Of a stretch of DNA of 64,000 nucleotides, positions 22,551 through 33,481 are shown piece after piece. The notes under the pieces are model-generated. The model did not search any database and was not told the origin of the DNA. It saw only the letters and a list, made by a program, of their open reading frames with translations. The stretch covers positions 62,001-126,000 of the forward strand of contig JASJFT010000020.1 of assembly GCA_030770425.1 (NCBI GenBank). Reading direction: 5' to 3'. The position numbers were made by a program, and so were the translations under genes. Origin of the DNA: Darksidea phi (taxonomy: Eukaryota; Ascomycota; Dothideomycetes; Pleosporales; Lentitheciaceae). Each line of letters begins with the position of its first letter. The stretch's first letter is position 1.

Positions 22551-24347
22551 TGTTGAACAAACAGTAGGGATGCGCTTCTCAGACGTCCGAATATTCAATG
22601 ATCTGTGTTACCAGCTATATTGTACGGCTCCGCGAATCCATCGTGGAAGAAGACATGAATCGACAAAAGACAACGCAATGGCAACATCAAACGTGGGGTG
22701 ATGGATGTGGCTGCGGGGGGACGAATAGCGACTCAAGAGGAAAGCATGTTTACGGGCTCAATCGTGGTTCAATGGGATGCGGAAGAGATGGGCTGTAACT
22801 TTGACGAAAGGGAGGGCGAGCCAGCAGTCACAAGACATGACCTGGAAATGGATGGACTGTTCCGAGCTCGATGCACGCAGGTCGACTAAACGGACGGCAA
22901 GCCTCGCGCTGGCAAGCCCGTGCTTTCCCGCCGAGAGAGCCGTTTGGAGTTGGGAAGACGAAGCTTGGCCTGTACCTATTGGAGCCACGTCGGAGGGGAG
23001 AGTGCACCCCACGGTGCTGCTAGCTGCATGCCATTTCCGAGTTCTAGTCATGGTGGTGCAGCGTTCGTTGGCACCTCCAACGGTCTCGAGGCGCGCCAAC
23101 GTGGAACCGTGCTATAGAGCACATGCCGCCCGGTGCGGTTCTGGGCGGCCATATGGGCCGGCACTGCAGGGGCACGCGTGTGGAGGTGATAAGTAAGTAA
23201 GATGGACGTGAGTGAATTAATGAAGTGTGGAGAGTGAGTGGAGTGACGTGGCCATCGAACGAGCAGAATGATGGCAGGGATCCGCTCGGTTGAGCCTTCC
23301 GTCTGGCCCCGAACGAGCCGACCCGACGAACCCCTCGACTTCACACACCCTCTCTCTCTCACCACACAATGTACGACAGCCGCGCCATTCTCGAGGCGCT
23401 GTGCAATGGAGCAACTCAATTGCAACACTGCAGTGCCTTCTCCCTCGCATTGTACGTTGCGGCTCCTCAATGGCGCCGAAACCCACACATCTCGCCTCGG
23501 AACCACCCCAGTCTTGGCGAGTGACGTGCATCCAGTGAATCGAGGCGCTGCGTCAATTTGCAGCGGCTATCGAGCGTCGATTAAATAGAACAGGAGGCAG
23601 AAGGTGACGGCGAATGCCTGAGCTGAACGTGTCGGCTCCTGAGTGCCTGACGCCGCAATTAGCAAGTGTGGGGTTGTGGCTGACTTGCGACATGGTGGTC
23701 GGTCTCAGAAGCCCATATCGGACTGGCTGGGACAACCATTGGAGTCGCCTTGCAGGATTGGGTACTCTTTGGAGCGCGGCAGATCAACCATCGCTCCAGA
23801 TACGCTCACTGCCAGCAGCAGATGGCACTTGTGTCGAGAATACCACCTCTATGGACTGTCGAGGTCACGCCCGCGCAGAGGATCGATAAGATGTCTCCCA
23901 CGTGATGACCAGCAAGCCCGGCGGTCCGTGTCCTGTCACCGCTCAGACGTCGGGCGCTTTACCAGCGGACCCGATCCTGAACGGTAGCGGAACGTTCGTC
24001 TCAACGTTACCACAACGCCACGACAACTTTATCTGCTCAGACACTCTCCCTATGGACATTCTGCGAGCCGTCATGCATTGCTGCCCGATACAAATTGTCG
24101 AGCACGAGGGTCTCGCTAAACTAACTATGAACTCCTGCACTTCTTCATGTTCCGCTACAGAAACGTCGACGAGTACATTCGAGGCAAAGGGCATTGTCGC
24201 AACCACGCATTGAACGAACGGGACCATGGTCTTTAATTTCTCCGTCTGCAGTCTAGCAGAAAATCTCCTTCCATTCCATATACAGGGCAGACTCCTCAAA
24301 AGCGCCGAGGTCACTCCCGGTGAGCCCAATCTTCCTAGATCACGTTA
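22551..24347. other. Intergenic (1.8 kb)
   Basis: Promoter region of the giant gene on the left, and the 3' flank of a minus-strand gene on the right. Several mutually overlapping ORFs of about 100 codons have no recognisable features. I see no gene. Confidence 0.5.
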
Positions 24348-25616
24348 CTACTCTCGAAGTTTCTCCTTTGGTTTCCGCCGTGTGCATATTGAGGTATCAA
24401 ATCCCCGCCTGCGGCCGACCCACTCTCTCATCGACCTCCTTTTCTTGGACCGCTTGGCGGCATCCTTAGAACCCTTCTCTTCCTGCTTCGCCTGCTTCTC
24501 TTCTCCCGACTGATCCTCTGTGAACACCTGTACGTGATCTCCCAAAGCCGATGACTGCTGAAGCTTTTCTGGGTGCTCTTCCATCTCGGTTGGTGATGGG
24601 AAATCGTCGCCTTCTTCTCCGTCTTCGTCCTGCTGCGGCCCAGGCTGCTGCTCACTAGACTTGTCCTGCGAGTGTTCCGCAACGTCCATTATTCGCTCTT
24701 CGGTCAATAATTCTTCATTCTCCTTCCACTCTCCAGTACAGGCCTCGGAGTGATCCTGAAGCCACCAGACTCTCTTCTCTCTCTGGGACCGCTTGCCATC
24801 AACTTTAGCTGTACCCATAACTAGCATGGCGTTGGCATTCATCAACAAGGCACGAGCGCACTTGCGACACTCGCATATCCTAGAATGTTTCTTTCTCCTC
24901 GGTTGCAAAGGCGGCATACATACGTCGACCTCGATGCCTGGAAATTGTGGACAACCGAGTTCACCCCACGTATTGAGGTCTATGGTTGGGTGCGAGCCTT
25001 GGGCCGCCGTGAGTACAATCCTTGGTGTACCCTCTGTTGCTTCGAGGAGTTCAAGTCTTTGCCTTCTGCCTGGAAAGTTCTTGTCCGCACGACAGCTGCC
25101 TTTGAAACTCTTTGCGAACGCTTTGATGTGCGCCTTAATGGCCTCCTCATCGGACGCGCACGAACTTATCCGACCCAGCGTAGATGCCTTCATGTACGGC
25201 ATACTGTAGCACTGTGCAACTTGCTTGACTGCATGAAGGTATGGCTTCGATTTTGGGGGTTTCTTTCCAGCTTTGCAGTTTTGATGGTTTTCTGGTATGT
25301 CGTATTTACAACTCCGGCAGATGTTGACGTAGGTGGCGCTCTTGCTTTTGGGCGCTTGCATAGAGGGTTGATCGCTGGCTTCCTCGGTCGATATGATTGG
25401 GTTTTCGCCATCGTGTTCAAGTGTTTCAAATGGGTGAGCAACAACCTCTACGGTCGGGCTGAAGTGTGCGTCTTTTGTCGTCTCGGTTTTTGGCGTATTC
25501 AACGACGCGGACTTTGACTTCTCAGAATTCTCGCGGGCCCTGCCAGAATCGACTCTCCCGCCTACTTTGGAGTTTTCCTGGTTCATCTCGCTAACGAAGG
25601 TGGTACCTGTGACCAT
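24348..25616 (-). CDS. Unrecognised protein with Cys-pair motifs (422 aa)
   Basis: Single-exon frame from ATG 25616 to stop 24348. The N-terminal third is polar and low complexity. A central region holds clustered cysteines (NICRSCKYDIPENHQNCKAG, then SRICECRKCARALL) of the kind that can bind zinc. The last third is acidic (EDGEEGDDF) and then strongly basic (KRSKKRRSMREWVGRRRGF), which would suit a nuclear or nucleic-acid-associated protein. There is no signal peptide. I do not recognise the family, and the function is open. Confidence 0.6.
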   Translation of the reverse strand: MVTGTTFVSEMNQENSKVGGRVDSGRARENSEKSKSASLNTPKTETTKDAHFSPTVEVVAHPFETLEHDGENPIISTEEASDQPSMQAPKSKSATYVNICRSCKYDIPENHQNCKAGKKPPKSKPYLHAVKQVAQCYSMPYMKASTLGRISSCASDEEAIKAHIKAFAKSFKGSCRADKNFPGRRQRLELLEATEGTPRIVLTAAQGSHPTIDLNTWGELGCPQFPGIEVDVCMPPLQPRRKKHSRICECRKCARALLMNANAMLVMGTAKVDGKRSQREKRVWWLQDHSEACTGEWKENEELLTEERIMDVAEHSQDKSSEQQPGPQQDEDGEEGDDFPSPTEMEEHPEKLQQSSALGDHVQVFTEDQSGEEKQAKQEEKGSKDAAKRSKKRRSMREWVGRRRGFDTSICTRRKPKEKLRE

Positions 25617-26159
25617 GTGGGTAGAGTCCAGTCGAGTAGCTTGACCTTGTTGAAGTGTCTAAGGGTACGAGGTGGGTTGGACGGTGTGAGAGTAAAGTCG
25701 AAGAATGAGAGAACGAGACGGTATGTCTAAAAACCGTTGTGCTATAGCCCTTATCCATCAACCAAGTTCCTCCAAGCGGTATCCTCCGTTTTTCGTGGCG
25801 GAACATGGTTAGAACTGGACCGCGCCGGTCCTCATCGCCGGTCAGAACCACTTATCGGGGTAGCAACAACCGTGGAACCTCGTATTGGGTTGAACGGGAC
25901 GGAACAAATGTGTTGGTGGTAGCGGTGGAATTGACATATTTGACACGTCAGTAAGGAGACTAAACGACGGGCATTACTGGAATCTGTTAACGCTGTGTGA
26001 GTATCCTACACAGAATAAAGTGGTGCATTGCATTTCTACAATGCCTAACACACGAATCCGCGAGACTTGTCGAACGGCATAGGTAGGCATCGTAGTTAAA
26101 GCAAGCAGACAGCAACGGCGAAAAGGGACGTGAAGCGTAGCGAGAAGAACGGTACATAC
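25617..26159. other. Intergenic, divergent promoters
   Basis: Between two divergent hypothetical genes. Nothing else recognised. Confidence 0.5.
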
Positions 26160-26619
26160 ATGACCCTTCCCCCCCCCCCACCAAACACTGGTTCCCGACT
26201 TACAACACCTAGCAGACAGCCCCGTCGTAAAAGGTCGTTGCCACCATCCAACCCTTCCAGACCACCACGCATCGCTTCCCCGTCGGACTACCCATCCAGC
26301 GAGCCAGGTGAGCCCTTTGGTCAGACAGAGACTTCCTCGCCGCCACTATACGCGAGCTCATCTCACGTGCTAACGCAGACATTCATTAACCATTCCCTCA
26401 ACGGCGAGAAGAATACCAAGATGCTGACTGATATTTTGCACAGTGGGCTCATGGAGGCTTGAGATAGACCGCAGGCTGGGTATTGTTATAATTATACCGG
26501 ATGGTTCGAAGCGGAAAAAGAAGGCATCGACTAGGGCTGAGAAAGGAGGCGGAAGGAAGGCGAGCCTGGAGCTTGCAGACGCTGTGAGGGAGGAGAGGGT
26601 CGAGCGTGTTATAGGATGA
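26160..26619 (+). CDS. Hypothetical proline-rich and basic small protein (107 aa)
   Basis: The ATG at 26160 opens a Pro/Ser-rich exon (MTLPPPPPNTGSR, RRKRSLPPSNPSRPPR). A 136-nt intron, 26308 (GTGAGC) to 26443 (branch CTGAC, CAG), leads into a second exon reading SWRLEIDRRLGIVIII and then lysine-rich DGSKRKKKAS, ending at 26617-26619. Exon lengths sum to 108 codons. A nearer acceptor at 26378 with a perfect CTAAC branch would bring an immediate stop, so the longer intron is preferred. No family recognised; possibly nuclear from the basic clusters. Confidence 0.45.
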
Positions 26620-27000
26620 AGTGGGGATGGCGGTACCTAGGTAGTGTTGTGTCGGCTGCATCGCTATAGTAAACATAAATTTATAATCTTAACTTAATCA
26701 TTGTCTTTATATTGCACCGTAGACTTGATCAGACAGCCCCATTAAGCAGTCAATCTTTCTTCGCAAAATACAGCAAGACCTTCTAGCTGACGTATATACA
26801 AAGTCGGCCCTCCAACTCCGATTCGACGTCGCAACGCAGGTCCTAATCTTGTTGCGCGAATGTAAAATGTATCAAAGGTTGTCAGGAAGCGCAATACGTA
26901 GTCCAGCATACTCATCAACTCATCAACTCATGTCTTCATATCTCGTAGCTGCATAGACGCTCCAATTGGAGACTGCACCATGTCATGCGTTTCATCAAAA
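26620..27000. other. Convergent 3' intergenic region
   Basis: Separates two convergent genes. Nothing recognised. Confidence 0.5.
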
Positions 27001-28281
27001 TCACGAGAGAACGACCCACTCCACACCAACGATCCATTTCTGAGTTTGCTCGCCGACACCGATGCCGACATCGACATCCCACATGGGCGCCCTAATGCCT
27101 ATGATGGCACCTTCGTGTATGCGAACACCCGCTTTACCTCTTGTGGCGCCTTGTCCTGCGAGTAAGACCCTGGTCTCTGCTCCGCCAGCGCCACCAGTTT
27201 CCTCGTCGGTTCCGTTGAACGGAAATACACTCGAAGCTCTGGAAGCGTTGTAAAGCCCAACATCTGTGGTACCGCACACAAACACCACACCGCCGGCCCA
27301 ACACTCGACAGCTCCGTCGTCGCTCTTCCTGCTTCCAAACACCTCCTTCACCCGTACTCTCATTTTAACGCCATCCTCCTTGTCCCTGCCCCATACTACA
27401 CCACCCCCGCCACTGCTCCTGGCACTATACCCCGCCTCGGCAGTCTCCACAATCCAACTCTGCAGTGTAGATGCTAGACCTCCTTGTATATACCTGCCGT
27501 TCTTCCGACTGGGTGAGAAGGTTTCTGGTAAGGGTGTTGCAGACTTGGAGGGCGAGGGCGAAGATCGGGGGAGGATGAAGTGCGGTCTGTGTGTGTTTGG
27601 TGCTGTTGTGATGGTAGAGTTATTGTCGAAAGTAGCTGGTGTCTTCGGAGCTGGGACCTTGAAGCGGTATGACGCTGGAGCTGGTGTGCGCAACTCATGG
27701 TGACGGTCATGCCGAAAGGATGTTGGTGAGGATGGCGGTTCTGATTGAGGGGTTATGCGACGGCGCTTGCAGCGTTCTTCTGTAACGAATAGTATCTCCT
27801 CCTCGCCATCGTCTCCTTTTTCTTCCCTTGATATATCCGTCCCAAAGGAAGAGCTCTGCTCAACGCTCTCCAAAACCCCGTGCTCCCCCACCACGTTGGC
27901 GGAAGACGACGGCGAACTCTCCTCAATGCTCTCCACCTTCCCCAATCGCGGAGGCTTCAGACGTCGAGTATGTGTATGTGTCCACGTATCCTCATCACTT
28001 CCTCCCCCCCTTTCATTCTTATTTTCAATAACTCGTTCTTCGTGCCGTGGGGTACGAGGTTGAAACTGTCCGACGACGAAGCGTCTTGCGGGCGTCACCC
28101 TCCGCCCCTCCTCACTCTTCGTATGCGTATGTTGTGAGGCGATAGTAGGTCTATAGGTCTGAGCTTGAGTCTGTGCTGGGAAACCATGGCGGAGGCTTGA
28201 TTGCAGTTTTGGTCTCGGCTTTTGCGACGAAGGTGGCGCAGGTGCTAAGAAGCGGTGTGGTGAGGGCGTGTGAGTAGGCAT
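27001..28281 (-). CDS. Unrecognised protein with a conserved-looking C-terminal domain (426 aa)
   Basis: Single exon from ATG 28281 to stop at 27001. Residues 1 to about 250 are disordered and rich in Pro, Ser, Arg and charged residues (CKRRRITPQSEPPSSP could act as a nuclear signal). The C-terminal 150 residues look folded: PLPETFSPSRKNGRYI, GGLASTLQSWIVETA, a glycine-rich turn, then RVLLAGQGATRGKAG and IGIRAPMWDVDVG ending in WIVGVEWVVLS. The alternating hydrophobic pattern and final strands suggest a beta-barrel such as an OB-fold (inference). This layout looks conserved in ascomycetes, but I cannot name it. Confidence 0.6.
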   Translation of the reverse strand: MPTHTPSPHRFLAPAPPSSQKPRPKLQSSLRHGFPAQTQAQTYRPTIASQHTHTKSEEGRRVTPARRFVVGQFQPRTPRHEERVIENKNERGGGSDEDTWTHTHTRRLKPPRLGKVESIEESSPSSSANVVGEHGVLESVEQSSSFGTDISREEKGDDGEEEILFVTEERCKRRRITPQSEPPSSPTSFRHDRHHELRTPAPASYRFKVPAPKTPATFDNNSTITTAPNTHRPHFILPRSSPSPSKSATPLPETFSPSRKNGRYIQGGLASTLQSWIVETAEAGYSARSSGGGGVVWGRDKEDGVKMRVRVKEVFGSRKSDDGAVECWAGGVVFVCGTTDVGLYNASRASSVFPFNGTDEETGGAGGAETRVLLAGQGATRGKAGVRIHEGAIIGIRAPMWDVDVGIGVGEQTQKWIVGVEWVVLS

Positions 28282-28782
28282 CGCGGTGTGGACATTGGCG
28301 GTACGAATTGGAGATGAGGGGAATAAGGAAGCAGGCTGGTGGGCACTTCACACGCGGACGGCAGCATCGCGGCGAGATGAATGACGGCGTTGAAAGAAGA
28401 AGACGCGCTGACGCGCTATCACGGGTCCCAGCGCGCTTGCCGCTTTGGGGGTGGCGAAAACAACAACGATTCAACGTCACCACAATTCATCATTAGCAAA
28501 CAATTGATTTCTTTCACGAGCAACATCACAGGAGAGCAAATTAGTGAAGATGATTTTTATATCGATCCATGCTATCTGGCTTGTGGGGCCACCCAAGAGG
28601 CGAACCGCCGAAATCCCCACCCCCCGTTGGAAGGAAAATAGATGTACCTCGAAAGTCGAATTTTCATCTTAAGAAGTGTGACAGTGCTCAGCAGATCCTC
28701 CTAGTACCGAATCATTGAAGGGCTGGAAGACTAGAGAAACAATCTGCCGAGTGGAGTTGAGTCGGTTGAAAGGTACGGCGTG
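28282..28782. other. Intergenic
   Basis: Promoter of the 426-residue gene and 3' flank of the cysteine-rich gene. No gene seen. Confidence 0.5.
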
Positions 28783-29339
28783 TTATGTGCCGCCCTTCTT
28801 CCTGTCCTCGCAGCAACAGCCGTTGGGGATGCAATGGCAGGAGCTCCAAGCTCCATTCTTGCAAGGGCACTCGACGCAGGCACGAGTGGTTGAGAAGGTG
28901 TCGATGAGTGGACTATCGGTCGCCACGCTCTCTATGACGCCGACGACTGGGCTAGCAATTTCCACGCTCTCGGCGACGTCGACGACCGGATTAGCAATTG
29001 CCATGCTCTCAATGGTTTCGACGTGGGGCTCTCGCGTGCAGCAGCATCCGTTGGGGATGCACTTGCAAGAGTTGGGGTTCCAGTTCTTGCAAGGGCACTC
29101 GACGCAGGGACGGGCGAGCTCCTTGCCGTTGACGATGTCAGTGCGAGTCTTGCGCTCGAGTGAGACCTGTAGGAGCCGTATTAGCTTGGATGGTTTGGGG
29201 TTGTGAGGGCCTTCATTCAGCAAGGCAAGCCATGTTTGAGTGAAGCGGACAGGATTGGATGGGTAGAGGTCCTCACAGCACCGGGAACGGCCATGACAAA
29301 GGAAGCCATGACGATGGCAATGAGGATGGAGAGCTTCAT
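28783..29339 (-). CDS. Small secreted cysteine-rich protein A, two eight-Cys modules (148 aa)
   Basis: Start ATG 29339; exon 1 (29277-29339) is a pure signal peptide, MKLSILIAIVMASFVMAVPGA. A 110-nt intron follows (GTGAGG donor at 29276, branch CTAAT, CAG at 29167), then exon 2 down to the stop at 28783. Both exons are whole codons. The mature part holds two copies of a module C-x2-C-P-C-x7-C-x-C-I-P-N-G-C-C-C, one soon after the signal peptide and one at the C-terminus. They are joined by a linker of about 47 residues with an internal repeat (ESVEIASPVVGV type). Pairs and triplets of Cys resemble metal-binding or tightly disulfide-bonded peptides. The neighbouring gene at 30096-30537 is a paralogue on the same strand. 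No known family comes to mind, and the role (surface, metal or host interaction) is open. Confidence 0.78.
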
Positions 29340-30095
29340 TTCGACTGTAGCGAAGGTTTTCTGGTGGTGCTTTGGAGAAATTTGTCGATGTCGTCTCTAA
29401 AGAGGTGCTCGGACGTGGTAACAAGGGGAGTTGCTTCTGGTTGTGTTGGGGGAAGACGTAGATGAGAAAACCTCCCCCGACGAAGCTTATATACGCACAA
29501 TTTCTCCCAGATGCCTGGTCCCGAGCGTAGTGAGTCAGCACCTGCCTCGATGAACGCGACGGTGAAGGCAGGAGGGAGCCAGCGGGTCTGCAAGGATAAT
29601 GAGGAAAGAGCGAGCCGGAATTTAACTAACCACATCTGTATTGCATTAGGGTCTTAGTGCTCGAGTCTCTACCCGAAGTATCTGTTCAGTTGGCATATAC
29701 GACCAAGACGAATGTTAGGATAGAGGTGAGTATACCTGAGCCTGCTACGAAGTCGTGCTAATTGGCATATTGCAGTAGTAGCAGCGCGTTAGTACCACTC
29801 ACCTACTTCAGCATATCCCGTTACCCATATCACCGAAAGAAATCTCCGTCGAAATCGAGCACGACAGAAGCGGATATGTTTTATTGCCTAAACCTCGTAT
29901 GCTGAACGAGCCTCAGCGGCTACATCCTGCAAATCCGAATTCTAAGCGAAAGTTGTCATGACAGTCAGCCGTGCACCGTCCCCAATACATGGACCATCAC
30001 GGATCCCCATACCCAGTGCTCGACCTCGACTCGTCCGACCGCCGAGTGACGCCGAGTGGATTGAAGCTATGTGGACTCCGGTGACTGCTATAGTC
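29340..30095. other. Spacer between the two cysteine-rich paralogues
   Basis: Presumably the promoter of paralogue A and terminator of paralogue B. No coding sequence recognised. Confidence 0.5.
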
Positions 30096-30537
30096 CTAGC
30101 AGCAGCACCCATTGGGAATGCACATGCAATTTCCGCCAAAGCCGTCGCAGGGACACGGCGAACAGCTTGGTTTCTCGCAGCAATAGCCGTTCGAGACGCA
30201 ACGGCACGGTTTGGCGTTCCAGCCGGAGCAGGGGCAGGCCATACAGCCTGATGCCGCCTCCACTCCTGTGATGGTTCAAGGCAGGAACGGATCGGGCTTT
30301 GGTGGTGAGGAAAGGGAAGAAGAATGTATATGAGTGTGGCATATAGGGGTAGAGAAAAAGAAGCTCGTGTACCGTCTATGATGTTGGTACGGGTCAGACG
30401 ATGGAGAGAGTTCTTCTCTTTCGTTAGCAACAGCACTTTTTGACGGGTAGGGTAGTGGGTAGAACGTACAGTTTCGGGGCGACCATGACGACGAGGAGCA
30501 TGCTCATGAGAGCGGTAACGACGACGGTAAACCTCAT
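30096..30537 (-). CDS. Small secreted cysteine-rich protein B, paralogue of A (about 92 aa)
   Basis: ATG 30537 gives a signal peptide (MRFTVVVTALMSMLLVVMVAP). Exon 2 (30373-30412) encodes SLHRLTRTNIIDG, closely matching SLERKTRTDIVNG in protein A. Intron 30266-30372 (GTACAC, CAG) leads to exon 3, which ends at 30096 and carries two modules back to back: CMACPC..CRCVSNGYCC and CSPCPC..CMCIPNGCCC. So the same eight-Cys pattern is present twice, without the long linker. The first intron is uncertain: the best donor (GTACGT at 30469) does not fit the frame. An in-phase solution needs the weak donor GTTCTA at 30465 and acceptor at 30413. The gene may therefore use an unusual splice site or be damaged. 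Confidence 0.65.
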
Positions 30538-31832
30538 GGCGTTAGCCTTGTCGAAAGTTTCGCTAGTTCTATGTCCTCAGACTCGGGTTGAATGTTCTAG
30601 TGGGGGGGCGAGTGCGTGTAGTCGGAACGGCCTGTTGAGAGGCAATTTATATGCATTGCGTCGGCGCTCTTTCCAGGCTCTGGCTCCCTCTCTCCCCGTC
30701 CCCAAGGATGTTGTCTGGTAGTGACCCCAGAGCAGAGAGCGACTGGCAAGCAATCGCCTCTACGACCCCCCTTTCAACCAAGACATTGGCACAAGTTCAC
30801 TTACATACAGTTCTACCAAAGCACCGGCCCGTCCACCAGATCTAGAAACACATCTCCAAGTTGTACACGCCCACTTCCATCCCAATACGCATTCCAAGAC
30901 AGCCCCCACCCACTCCCCTCACAAACACAAGAGACGAAAAAAGCCAACCACCCATCCAACAACTAAAGCACTACCACTGCATACAACAACAAACCGACCC
31001 TTCCTTCCCACCCCTTCCCCCACAAACACACAGCCGACACGTAGGCATCTCTTCACAAGAAAAACCCCCGCCCTAATCACTCCACCATCGCCAAACCCCC
31101 TCACGCCGCCGCCGCCGCCGCCACCGCTTCTTCAAACGCAATACAAGAGCGGTGTAGACCTCACTCCTTGCACACCCAACCAACAACACAACTCACAACT
31201 CCAATACCATAAAGCTAGCATTAAAGGGATAAGGAATCTCGCCTCTTCTGAGAGCCTTGAAGTGTTGCCGAATAAAAGAAACAAGATATACGGTGAACAG
31301 CGGATAGAGAGATGACGACGGCGTGCAAAGGGACGAAATTGGCATTGAAGGGGTGTCAGAGTTGCATGACCTTACCAACCGCCACGACGCTCTTTAGAAC
31401 TCCGGGGTAGAAGTACGAGATGGCAGTGCTTTCTTGTATAATAATGCAACGCTGTAGATACTAACGCTCACTGGATCGGCATTTAGACTCGTGCATGACC
31501 AAATCGGCGCAAAAGGGTTTGTATAATATGCGATAGCTTGAAGTCTATCAGGAGCAGCTTTGCATTCGAGGTAGGTGATTACAGACGAGGGGTTTTGGAG
31601 TAACGACACGATAACAGTGGTGAGAGGCACCAGGCCCACATGAAAGATGGAATTTTTGATATCGGAAGAAAAGAAATCAACAAAGAGTGAGAGCAAACCA
31701 ACAAAATTCAATCATTCTACCGCCACCTTGTCTGAGACATTCCAAGCTTCCCAAATGATCATCTCGTCATCCAGAAAATCCCAAGTGGTATACCGCCCAC
31801 CAAGCCATTCTTTTCTAACTCTCGTCCACTTC
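30538..31832. other. Intergenic with simple-sequence tracts
   Basis: C/A-rich low-complexity sequence from about 30830 to 31110, including a CCG trinucleotide run near 31105-31122. No gene seen. The right part is the 3' flank of the MAP kinase gene. Confidence 0.55.
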
Positions 31833-33481
31833 TTATCGCATCCTCGCGTCCAACCCTTGGAGATCCCTCTCCAGGTCGTTGCCCTGCCACTGCCCACCCT
31901 GCATCATGGCCTCGTGCGGTCGCGGGTCTTCGTACCCACTGCGATCGTAGTTGTTTGGTATCGGCACAGCCTGCTGTCCCTGCTGCTGTTGGCCAGCCCC
32001 ACCTTGTGCACCAGGCTGCACTCTCACACTCTGTCTAAACTGATTCACTTCTTCTAGAATCATCTTCTTCATGTCGCTGATATCTTCAACGACCTCAAAG
32101 TGGAAGTCGAAGGTGGTGGGGCAAGAAGGCTCGTCCGAAGCGTCGTGCCAGATGTGCAGGTACCTGTGCTCCAGCGCCTCCTCGACCGAGATACGCGACG
32201 AGGGGTCGAAAGCCAGCATGCGGTCCAGTAGGTCGAGGGCGTCGGGGTTGGCTTGGCGGAACAGAGATTGGAAGGAAACCTTCTGCATGAAGGGCAGGTT
32301 GCGAACATAGTCCTGGGCTCGCGGCGAACCAATGCGTGACAACGTCTCCTCGTTGGGCGTACCTAGATAGTGCAGGATCTGGTTCAATTGGTCGACGTAA
32401 TCACGGCCCTTGAAGAAAGGCTTGCCACCTAGCAGCTCAGCTAGGATACAGCCAACGGACCACACGTCAACTACAGGCGGTTAGTCTTCTCGAGATTGCG
32501 GGGGTGAGTGATGATGGTGCATTTTTTAGCGCCGGGGTGATAAGAAAGGACTCCACATCTGAACCCCGAGGTACAGTCCCGAAAAGTTTGGTAAGAGAGC
32601 GGACATACTGGCTTTGGTGTAGCTTTGGAAGCTCAACATAATCTCCGGTGCTCTGTACCACCGGGTAGCGACATATTCGGTCATGTACCCCGCGTTCTCC
32701 TCAGGATCCATGGAGAAGCCGCGGGCCAATCCAAAGTCGCAAATCTTGAGCTCGCAGTCGGCGTTGACGAGCAGGTTGCCCGGCTTGAGATCGCGGTGGA
32801 GCACGTTTGCCGAGTGGATGTACTTGAGGCCGCACAAGATCTGGTAGATGAAGGACTGGAAGTGGGCGTCGGTGAGGGGCTGGCCAGAGCGAATGATGGC
32901 GGCTAGATCGCATTCCATGAGTTCTGCCCATATCAGCGGCATGTTACAAGGGTTGTATCTGTGTCTAGGGCGTACCCTCGTAGAGATAGCACTCGTTGAA
33001 GTTCTCCGGGCGGGGAATGTCCATGTCGTACAGGCATGTTATCTAGCGAATGCTCAGTATGTGGTACGGGAAGAGTGGTACGGGGCTGTCATACGTTGCG
33101 GTGGCCTGCGACGTGTTAGCTGTTGGCGCACGTCAATCCGACGGGTGCAATGGACCGACTTGCCTCTGAAGTGCTGCAGCAGCTTGATCTCGCGGAGTGC
33201 GCGCTTGGCCAGGATCTTCTTGCTGAAGACGTTGGTGACCTTCTTGATGGCGACACCCTCGCCCGTCTGGTTGTTGGTGGCGGCACTGCATGCCCGTAAT
33301 CAGTATGCATGCTATGATGCTATGATGCCATGATGCCACGATGCCATAGCTGCTGGTCGAGTGCCTACCAGACAATGCCGTAAGCGCCCTGGCCCAGCTC
33401 CTTTGTCACATTGTACCGCTCGTCGACGATAAACTCCTGGTTGAAGACCTTGAACACCTTACGTCCTGCGAGATCGGACAT
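31833..33481 (-). CDS. SLT2: Cell-wall-integrity MAP kinase (Slt2 / Mps1 / MpkA type)
   Basis: Ser/Thr protein kinase at the end of the Pkc1-Bck1-Mkk cascade, cytosolic and nuclear, activated by cell-wall stress through dual phosphorylation of TEY. Six exons: 33369-33481, 33164-33285, an 11-nt microexon 33095-33105, 32976-33042, 32609-32923 and 31833-32470, summing to 422 codons. Motifs: GQGAYGIVC glycine loop, VAIKK lysine, HRDLKPGN catalytic loop, [18 protein letters not shown] activation loop (TEY near residue 187) and a C-terminal common-docking-type region. The start ([17 protein letters not shown]) and length (421 aa) match fungal orthologues. The intron at 33106-33163 begins with GC (GCAAGT), not GT. 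The C-terminus has the usual glutamine-rich low-complexity tail. Assignment is near certain. Confidence 0.96.

Noticed and set aside
26308..26378. A textbook 71-nt intron (GTGAGC, CTAAC, CAG) in the small proline-rich gene
   Set aside because: Using it gives an immediate in-frame TAA; the longer intron to 26443 keeps the frame.
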